From NCBI GenBank assembly GCA_010028225.1, contig RGOY01000037.1, positions 1 through 10,200 on the forward strand: a DNA stretch of 10,200 bases, given 5' to 3'. Below, piece by piece: positions 5,149 through 10,200 of the stretch. The position numbers and the translations under genes were made by a program. Under the pieces are notes generated by a model, which made no database searches, had not been told where the DNA came from, and worked only from the letters and a program-made list of their open reading frames with translations. Position 1 is the stretch's first letter; the number at the start of each line of letters is the position of its first letter. Source of the DNA: Actinomycetota bacterium (GTDB lineage Bacteria; Actinomycetota; Actinomycetes; Nanopelagicales; Nanopelagicaceae).

Positions 5149-7854
5149 CTACTGGTTTCGCGGGTCTCCATGGCAGCGTTTGAATTTCTTGCCTGAACCG
5201 CAGGGACATGGTGAGTTTCTAGTTACGCCATCTACTTTGACACCGTTGACTGTCACGCCACTGCTCGAAGCAGAACCTTCACTACTTGAGTAGGAGTACT
5301 GCGTTGCCTTCACATCAGTTCCTTTTGCTTCGACAACAGGTGTTGCTCCTGCCTCGCTCTTGACTTCGACATTGAAGAGGAACCCGACAGTCTCTTCTTT
5401 GACTGCATCCATCATCGCGACAAAGAGGTCAAAGCCTTCCTTCTGATATTCGACAAGCGGATCGCGCTGAGCCATCGCTCGAAGACCGATTCCCTCTTGG
5501 AGATAATCCATCTCGTAAAGATGTTCACGCCACTTTCGATCGAGAACGGAGAGCAAGACCTTTCGCTCCAGCTCGCGCATCACAGAAGTGGTTAACTCTG
5601 CCTCGCGATTTTCATACGCTTTATGGATATCTTCGAGGAATCGTTGCAATAAGAAGTCTGGGTCTAGTCCACCAAGCTCGCCTACTTCAGCAATCACTTG
5701 TTCTTTCGTGAAACTGACTGGGTAGAGCGCCTTAAATGCAGTCCAGAGTTGATCGAGATCCCATTGCTCTGGGAAGCCCTCTGACGTGGCTGCCTGAATA
5801 TAGGCAGAGACCGTGTCGTCAATGAATCCTTGAATCTGATCTGCCAGCTCGAGGCCTTCCAAGATCTCACGACGTTCACCGTAGATCACCTCACGTTGAC
5901 GATTCATCACATCGTCATACTTCAAAACATTTTTTCGCATCTCAAAGTTCTGCGCTTCGACTTGAGTCTGCGCTGACTTAATTGCATTGGAGACCATTTT
6001 CGATTCGATTGGCATGTCATCTGGAATCCCAGCAGCGCCAAGGAATCGCTCTACCAAGACAGAGTTGAACCTGCGCATCAAGTCATCTTCAAGGGAGAGA
6101 TAGAAGCGAGACTCTCCTGGATCTCCTTGACGACCCGATCGACCACGAAGCTGATTATCGATTCGACGAGATTCGTGGCGTTCAGTGCCGAGAACATAAA
6201 GCCCGCCGAGTTCAACTACCTGATCATGCTCGCGTGCGACTAACTCCTTCTGCTTTGCCAATTCAATCGGCCACGTCTTTTCGTAATCTTCAGGGCTATC
6301 GACAGGAGATATGCCCCGCTGTTGAAGTTCGAAATCTGCCATGAACTCAGGATTGCCACCGAGCATGATGTCCGTTCCACGGCCAGCCATATTTGTAGCA
6401 ACGGTCACTGCTCCAAGTTTTCCTGCGCGAGCGATGATCGCTGCTTCACGAGCATGTTGCTTTGCATTGAGAACTTCATGCTTGATTCCTCGTCGCTTGA
6501 GAGTCTCGGACAAAATCTCGGACTTCTCCACACTGACCGTTCCAACGAGAACTGGCTGACCTTTTCTATGGCGCTCTGTGATGTCGTCAGCAACTGCCTG
6601 AAACTTGGCCTTCTCGTTCTTATAGATCAAATCGCTCTGATCAAGTCGTCGCATCGATTTATTCGTCGGGATAGGTACAACGCCTAACTTGTAGATTTGC
6701 AAGAATTCCGCGGCCTCAGTCATAGCGGTACCGGTCATTCCACTTAACTTCTCATAGAGCCGGAAATAGTTCTGCAATGTGATCGTGGCGAGCGTCTGGT
6801 TCTCATCTTTGATCGGTACTCGTTCTTTAGCCTCAAGGGCCTGATGAAGTCCTTCGTTGTAGCGGCGACCATCAAGGATTCGGCCAGTATGTTCATCAAC
6901 AATCAAGAGCTCACCCGATTGGACCACATAATCACGATCTCGCTTAAAGAGCTCTTTCGCTTTGATCGCATTATTGAGATAGCCGATAAGAGGTGTATTC
7001 ACTGACTCATAAAGATTATCGATCTTCAGTAATTCCTCGACCCGGGCGACTCCAGCATCGACGATTCCTACTGTGCGCTTCTTCTCATCGACTTCGTAGT
7101 GATGATCTCGCTCAAGTCGGGCAGCAATATTGGCAAACTCGACGTACCACTTCGTTGCTTTATCAGCCGGACCGCTAATGATCAGAGGTGTCCTGGCTTC
7201 ATCAATCAAGATCGAGTCAACCTCATCGACGATAGCGAAGTTATGTTGACGTTGTACGCATCCTTCAAGATTCCACGCCATGTTGTCACGTAGATAATCG
7301 AATCCAAATTCATTATTGGTCCCGTAGGTGATGTCACAACGGTAAGCCTCTCGCCGTTCATCTGGCGTCATCGAAGCAAGGATCACTCCCACTCGAAGCC
7401 CTAAGAAGCGATGGATACGTCCCATCCATTCACTATCTCGTTCAGCAAGATAATCATTGGTCGTGACGACATGAACTCCCTCGCCAGAGAGTGCATTGAG
7501 ATAGGCAGGAAGAGTCGAGACGAGAGTCTTTCCTTCACCGGTCTTCATCTCAGCGATATTTCCTAGATGAAGAGCGGCACCACCCATCAGCTGAACGTCA
7601 TAATGGCGCTGCCCCAATGTTCGCTTTGCTGCTTCACGCACCACCGCGAAAGCCTCTGGGAGCAAATCATCAAGTTCTTCGCCATCGTGATAGCGCTTCT
7701 TGAATTCATCAGTCTTGCCTCGAAGTTCGCCATCGCTTAACTTGGAGATCTCTGTTTCGAACTCGTTAACCGACTCAGCAATCTTGGTCAATCGCTTGAG
7801 GATGCGACCTTCACCTGCACGCAATATCTTGTCGAGGACGGCGACCACGCTCAT
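5149..7854 (-). CDS. secA: preprotein translocase ATPase SecA
   Basis: SecA is the ATP-driven motor that pushes unfolded preproteins through SecYEG at the membrane. The 901-aa sequence is complete. Walker A is AEMKTGEGKT (101-110), the DEVD Walker B box is at 210-213, the preprotein cross-linking region follows, and motif VI-type NMAGRGTDIMLGG and NQLRGRSGRQGDPGESRFYLS define the second nucleotide-binding fold. The helical wing and scaffold regions follow, including REHLYEMDYLQEGIGLRAMAQRDP. A low-complexity serine-rich linker leads to a SEC-C zinc-binding tail with C883, C885, C894 and H895. The tail and full length match housekeeping SecA1 rather than the shorter SecA2. The ATG at 7854 lacks a well-spaced Shine-Dalgarno sequence. 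In most actinobacteria hpf lies directly upstream, but here a short spacer and a truncated comF do. Confidence 0.98.
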   Translation of the reverse strand: MSVVAVLDKILRAGEGRILKRLTKIAESVNEFETEISKLSDGELRGKTDEFKKRYHDGEELDDLLPEAFAVVREAAKRTLGQRHYDVQLMGGAALHLGNIAEMKTGEGKTLVSTLPAYLNALSGEGVHVVTTNDYLAERDSEWMGRIHRFLGLRVGVILASMTPDERREAYRCDITYGTNNEFGFDYLRDNMAWNLEGCVQRQHNFAIVDEVDSILIDEARTPLIISGPADKATKWYVEFANIAARLERDHHYEVDEKKRTVGIVDAGVARVEELLKIDNLYESVNTPLIGYLNNAIKAKELFKRDRDYVVQSGELLIVDEHTGRILDGRRYNEGLHQALEAKERVPIKDENQTLATITLQNYFRLYEKLSGMTGTAMTEAAEFLQIYKLGVVPIPTNKSMRRLDQSDLIYKNEKAKFQAVADDITERHRKGQPVLVGTVSVEKSEILSETLKRRGIKHEVLNAKQHAREAAIIARAGKLGAVTVATNMAGRGTDIMLGGNPEFMADFELQQRGISPVDSPEDYEKTWPIELAKQKELVAREHDQVVELGGLYVLGTERHESRRIDNQLRGRSGRQGDPGESRFYLSLEDDLMRRFNSVLVERFLGAAGIPDDMPIESKMVSNAIKSAQTQVEAQNFEMRKNVLKYDDVMNRQREVIYGERREILEGLELADQIQGFIDDTVSAYIQAATSEGFPEQWDLDQLWTAFKALYPVSFTKEQVIAEVGELGGLDPDFLLQRFLEDIHKAYENREAELTTSVMRELERKVLLSVLDRKWREHLYEMDYLQEGIGLRAMAQRDPLVEYQKEGFDLFVAMMDAVKEETVGFLFNVEVKSEAGATPVVEAKGTDVKATQYSYSSSEGSASSSGVTVNGVKVDGVTRNSPCPCGSGKKFKRCHGDPRNQ

Positions 7855-7877
7855 ATCTTAGAGCCGAAGCTGCCTCA

Positions 7878-7934
7878 TCAATTACTCAGATTCACTCGAA
7901 GGTGACCCTTATCATCCTCAGAATCAACCCTCAA
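7878..7934 (-). CDS. possible 18-codon ORF with strong ribosome site
   Basis: In the 94-base gap between comF and secA, GAGGAG (7945-7940) is followed five bases later by a TTG codon that opens 18 codons ending in TGA, 23 bases before secA. The spacing is ideal for translation initiation and better than that of the annotated secA start. The acidic peptide (MRVDSEDDKGHLRVNLSN) matches nothing I know. It may be a leader peptide coupling translation into secA, a relic of the start of a lost gene such as hpf, or chance. Confidence 0.15.
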   Translation of the reverse strand: MRVDSEDDKGHLRVNLSN

Positions 7935-7948
7935 GGTTGCTCCTCACG

Positions 7949-8515
7949 CTACATCTCAAGAGATGGAAGATCAGCGAGATTCTCTCCTTTTTGCTCTGTT
8001 ATCTCCAAAGAGCCATTGAGATTGCGTTCTCTACTTTGAATTGAAAGACCACTTTGATCATGGATTTGATATTTGAAATCAAGTAATGAGAGTCGTCGTA
8101 ATCGCTTCGAATCTCTCGAGACTACCTCATCGACAACTCTCGCCAAGAAGTCATCACCGCGTTTTCGAAGAGCCCGCTTGGAAGTGGGGATCGGTATCAG
8201 TATAAGTGCCGCGCCTGGATCAATCCGTTCCACCACCGATGAAATCGCTTCGACAATGAAGGTGCGTGAGAGGCGTTCGCCGCGTTCCTTTGCAGCAAGT
8301 ACCACCGATCTTGCGCGAGCGTCATAAATGACCGGTGAGAAGATCGGGATTGAATCAATCAACCTGATAGCTGGCGCGATTCGCCACGACGCTATGCACT
8401 CGGGGCATCCTTCACTCTCTTCAAGTCCACAGAGCGGACAAGATGGCGGAAATACAAGAGAGCGAATTCCGCGCATCGCAGAGCCAAGAAACTCACCTAC
8501 TGAATCGATACCCAC
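7949..8515 (-). CDS. ComF-like protein lacking its PRPP-binding end
   Basis: ComF-family proteins join an N-terminal zinc finger to a phosphoribosyltransferase fold and are linked to DNA uptake or processing. Here the zinc finger is intact (C26, C29, C37, C40 in FPPSCPLCG and GCPEC), as are the central strands (LILIPIPTSKRALRKRGDDFLAR, about 104-126) and the QSGLSIQSRERNLNGSLEI stretch (154-172). The family then continues into the LVDDVxTTGAT PRPP loop, but this protein ends 16 residues later, at 188 aa rather than the usual 220-250. No other frame downstream encodes the missing loop. The usual GFNQ motif also reads GDDF. The GTG start at 8515 follows an in-frame stop; an ATG at 8476 is an alternative. 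It lies 32 bases after mtrB. Most likely it is a decaying or assembly-damaged comF without transferase activity. Confidence 0.75.
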   Translation of the reverse strand: MGIDSVGEFLGSAMRGIRSLVFPPSCPLCGLEESEGCPECIASWRIAPAIRLIDSIPIFSPVIYDARARSVVLAAKERGERLSRTFIVEAISSVVERIDPGAALILIPIPTSKRALRKRGDDFLARVVDEVVSRDSKRLRRLSLLDFKYQIHDQSGLSIQSRERNLNGSLEITEQKGENLADLPSLEM

Positions 8516-8547
8516 TCATCCAGTGAAGTCGCTATCTTCTTAGATAT

Positions 8548-9465
8548 TTACCCCAAGGAGTCGAACTGTGCATGAAGATCAGTTGGGGAATCAGAGATCG
8601 GCTGACCAGAGGCAATTGGAAGCGTTACAACGAAGAGCGCGCCTCTACCTTTTTCTCCAAAGACTCGGATTGATCCGCCGTGAAGTTTCGCATCCTCGCG
8701 AGCGATTGCAAGACCAAGTCCTGTCCCACCACGTTCTCGTGAGCGCGATGCATCTGCACGCCAAAATCGCTCAAAGACTCGTTCGAATTGCTCAGGCTCA
8801 AGGCCGATGCCGAAATCGCGAAACCCGATATCGACGCTGCTCTCCTTTCGCTCGATCGTCACCAAAATCTCCTTGCCCTCACCATGATCGAGAGCGTTAC
8901 TGAAGAGGTTTCGCATGATTCGCTTCACTCGCCGGGCATCACCTGCAATGACAGTAGATGCACTTGCCGGGACGATACGAATTTCAACACGAGTATTGCG
9001 AAGGTCGAACTCATCACTCGTCTCGCGAAGCAGTGCTGCGAGGTCGATTGGTTCTGATGCAAGAGTGGCTACTGCAGCATCGAACCGACTCACCTCCAGC
9101 AAATCGGTGAGAAGTTGATCAAATCGAGTTATCTGAGTCATCAAAATCTCAGCGCTTCGTGCAACAGTTGGATCAAAATTCTCTTTAGCCGCAAGAATCA
9201 CTTCAGAGGCCATGCGAACCGTGGTCAAAGGATTACGTAACTCATGCGAGACATCTGATACGAACCTCTGCTGCATTCGCGAGAGATTTTCAAGACGTGA
9301 AATCTGTTGTTGGATAGAGAAAGCCATTTCGTTAAAGGATCTTCCTAGTGCGGCTATCTCATCGTCTCCTTCAACATCAACGCGTTTAGAGAAATCCCCA
9401 CTTGTAAAAGACTCTGCTGTGATAGCGATTCTTCGAATCGGTTCTACTACTCGTCTGACAATCAA
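8548..9465 (-). CDS. mtrB: MtrB histidine kinase, cytoplasmic part (split gene)
   Basis: This frame carries the cytoplasmic half of MtrB, the sensor kinase partner of MtrA. In mycobacteria MtrAB controls cell-wall turnover and division genes. In the 305-aa reading, residues 1-60 are a HAMP linker (VVEPIRRIAITAESFTSGDF, then GDDEIAALGRSFNEMA). The phosphoacceptor H74 lies in SDVSHELRNPLTTVRM, the N box is NLFSNALDHG (186-195), and DFGIGL (217-222), FERFWR and GTGLGLAIA (248-256) complete the ATPase. The C-terminus looks complete. The only start near the 5' end is a TTG at 9465, overlapping the stop of the N-terminal fragment (TTGA). The frame opens with RLNRLIVRRVVEP, homologous to the residues just inside transmembrane helix 2, but the helix itself is missing. 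As written the kinase domain would be soluble and unanchored. I regard the two frames as one damaged mtrB. Confidence 0.85.
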   Translation of the reverse strand: MIVRRVVEPIRRIAITAESFTSGDFSKRVDVEGDDEIAALGRSFNEMAFSIQQQISRLENLSRMQQRFVSDVSHELRNPLTTVRMASEVILAAKENFDPTVARSAEILMTQITRFDQLLTDLLEVSRFDAAVATLASEPIDLAALLRETSDEFDLRNTRVEIRIVPASASTVIAGDARRVKRIMRNLFSNALDHGEGKEILVTIERKESSVDIGFRDFGIGLEPEQFERVFERFWRADASRSRERGGTGLGLAIAREDAKLHGGSIRVFGEKGRGALFVVTLPIASGQPISDSPTDLHAQFDSLG

Positions 9466-10034
9466 TCGATTGAGTCTTGCTGACCCTTGAATGAGAAGAA
9501 GACATACATCTCATACGGTCCAGCGCCTTGAACCAGAATTTTTCTGCCAATCGCCACTCCTGGAAATGAGCGACCACTCAGATAGGTAATCTCGGTAAGT
9601 CGCCACTTCACCTCGGTGGAGTCGACAAGATCTGCTCGCAGCTCTGAAGGTATTGAGGTGAGTTTGAGAAAGTTAGAGGTGCGAGTGAAATCCAAGGTGG
9701 CGATTTCATTTCCTGGGCTCTTCACCAGTGCAATTTCTCGACCGAAGAGAAGCGCTCCTGGGGTATTACCAAGTTGGAGCACATCATTGAAAGTCTGTTC
9801 CAAGATTGCGGTGTCAGTTCCCTGAATGATCGAGAATCGAAATTCAGCTGCAGCAATCGTTGTTGTAGCTTCATTGATCGAGTTCTCGATTCGATCATCG
9901 ATGATCTGCTCTCGAATTTGATTGAAGATGATCGTTCCCACAACGCCTGCAGAGATCGTAAAGAAGGTAATAGCGATAACGACAACTCGTAGCGCAAGGG
10001 ATTGGCGAAGCGCCGCAATCAGGCGCTTAAGCAT
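9462..10034 (-). CDS. mtrB: MtrB N-terminal sensor part (split gene)
   Basis: This 190-aa frame is the N-terminal membrane sensor of MtrB. A basic start (MLKRLIAALRQ) leads into one transmembrane helix (about 14-37), followed by an extracytoplasmic domain to about residue 178, ending GPYEMYVFFSFKGQQ, which matches the family's YELYxLFPL strand before helix 2. Instead of the second helix, the frame reads DSID and stops at 9462. The kinase part continues in the -1 frame after a 4-base overlap. A ribosomal frameshift would not restore the missing helix, and I see no slippery heptamer. The ATG at 10034 is 18 bases after the mtrA stop. It could be a real truncated product, but a deletion inside mtrB, natural or introduced during assembly, is more likely. 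Confidence 0.85.
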   Translation of the reverse strand: MLKRLIAALRQSLALRVVVIAITFFTISAGVVGTIIFNQIREQIIDDRIENSINEATTTIAAAEFRFSIIQGTDTAILEQTFNDVLQLGNTPGALLFGREIALVKSPGNEIATLDFTRTSNFLKLTSIPSELRADLVDSTEVKWRLTEITYLSGRSFPGVAIGRKILVQGAGPYEMYVFFSFKGQQDSID

Positions 10035-10052
10035 TGCTATTCGGATCCGAGA

Positions 10053-10200
10053 TTAACGAACTGTGAGCACGCCGGACTTATAGCCAACGCCGCGGATGGT
10101 GGTGATCAACTGCGGATTATCTGGATCATGTTCAATCTTGGCTCGAAGTCGTTGGATGTGAACGTTGACGAGCCTGGTGTCAGATGAGTGACGGTAATCC
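10053..10200 (-). CDS. mtrA: MtrA response regulator, C-terminal end (partial)
   Basis: Only the last 48 codons are present; the gene continues past the window's right edge. The translation includes DYRHSSDTRLVNVHIQRLRA and ITTIRGVGYKSG, the recognition helix and wing of an OmpR/PhoB-type winged-helix domain. It is nearly identical in pattern to the end of MtrA (DTRLVNVHVQRLRAK, VRGVGYKAG). MtrA is the DNA-binding partner phosphorylated by MtrB. The stop TAA at 10055-10053 is 18 bases before mtrB, so the two are cotranscribed. The phosphorylation domain is outside the window. Confidence 0.9.
   Translation of the reverse strand, partial: DYRHSSDTRLVNVHIQRLRAKIEHDPDNPQLITTIRGVGYKSGVLTVR

Noticed and set aside
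6322..6687. 121-codon plus-strand open frame inside secA
   Set aside because: It is antisense to the conserved second nucleotide-binding fold of SecA and shows no family motif; such shadow frames are common opposite long genes.
9440..9490. Programmed -1 ribosomal frameshift joining the two mtrB frames
   Set aside because: No X-XXY-YYZ slippery heptamer is seen near the stop, and the joined product would still lack transmembrane helix 2, so frameshifting does not explain the layout.
10041..10050. 10-bp palindrome TCGGATCCGA between mtrA and mtrB
   Set aside because: It is too short and lies in the ribosome-binding region of a cotranscribed pair; it is probably chance, with no terminator-like U-run.

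Overview
The window comes from a moderately low-GC (by eye, just under 50% GC) actinobacterium. A WhiB1-type Fe-S regulator, a PdtaS-type histidine kinase, an Rv3235-family protein, SecA, a ComF-like protein and MtrB/MtrA are all actinobacterial hallmarks. They occur in the same relative order as in the Mycobacterium tuberculosis stretch Rv3219-Rv3246, with many intervening genes missing. The low GC, tight packing (most gaps 0-120 bp, many overlaps) and missing neighbours suggest a streamlined free-living lineage, such as the aquatic Nanopelagicales/acI type. That placement is inference, since no rRNA is present.

Layout. Positions 1-1101 (minus strand) hold msrA-msrB, a translationally coupled methionine sulfoxide reductase pair. 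A 158-bp divergent intergenic region with a perfect 9-bp-arm inverted repeat leads into whiB1 (plus strand, 1260-1544). whiB1 converges on and overlaps pdtaS. pdtaS is the last gene of a three-gene minus-strand set (4548 to 1534): a CpaB-like SAF-domain membrane protein, an unrecognised 298-aa protein with a small 12-bp repeat tract, and the PdtaS sensor kinase. On the plus strand, 4671-5144 encodes an Rv3235-family protein that converges on secA (5149-7854, minus). Reading upstream from secA on the minus strand come a shortened comF, mtrB in two pieces, and the 3' end of mtrA, which runs off the window edge.

Function. The genes form an envelope, secretion and stress-signalling neighbourhood: repair of oxidised methionine, redox/NO-responsive transcription, two two-component sensors (PdtaS and MtrB) and the Sec translocation motor. 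No mobile element, CRISPR array, tRNA, rRNA or phage gene was seen.

The main oddities lie at 7850-9500. mtrB is broken into two overlapping reading frames exactly where the second transmembrane helix should be, and that helix is encoded in no frame. comF ends before its PRPP-binding loop. lpqB and hpf, which normally sit beside these genes, are absent. These could be genuine reductive decay or assembly deletions. I did not find convincing evidence of a wholly new biological system.
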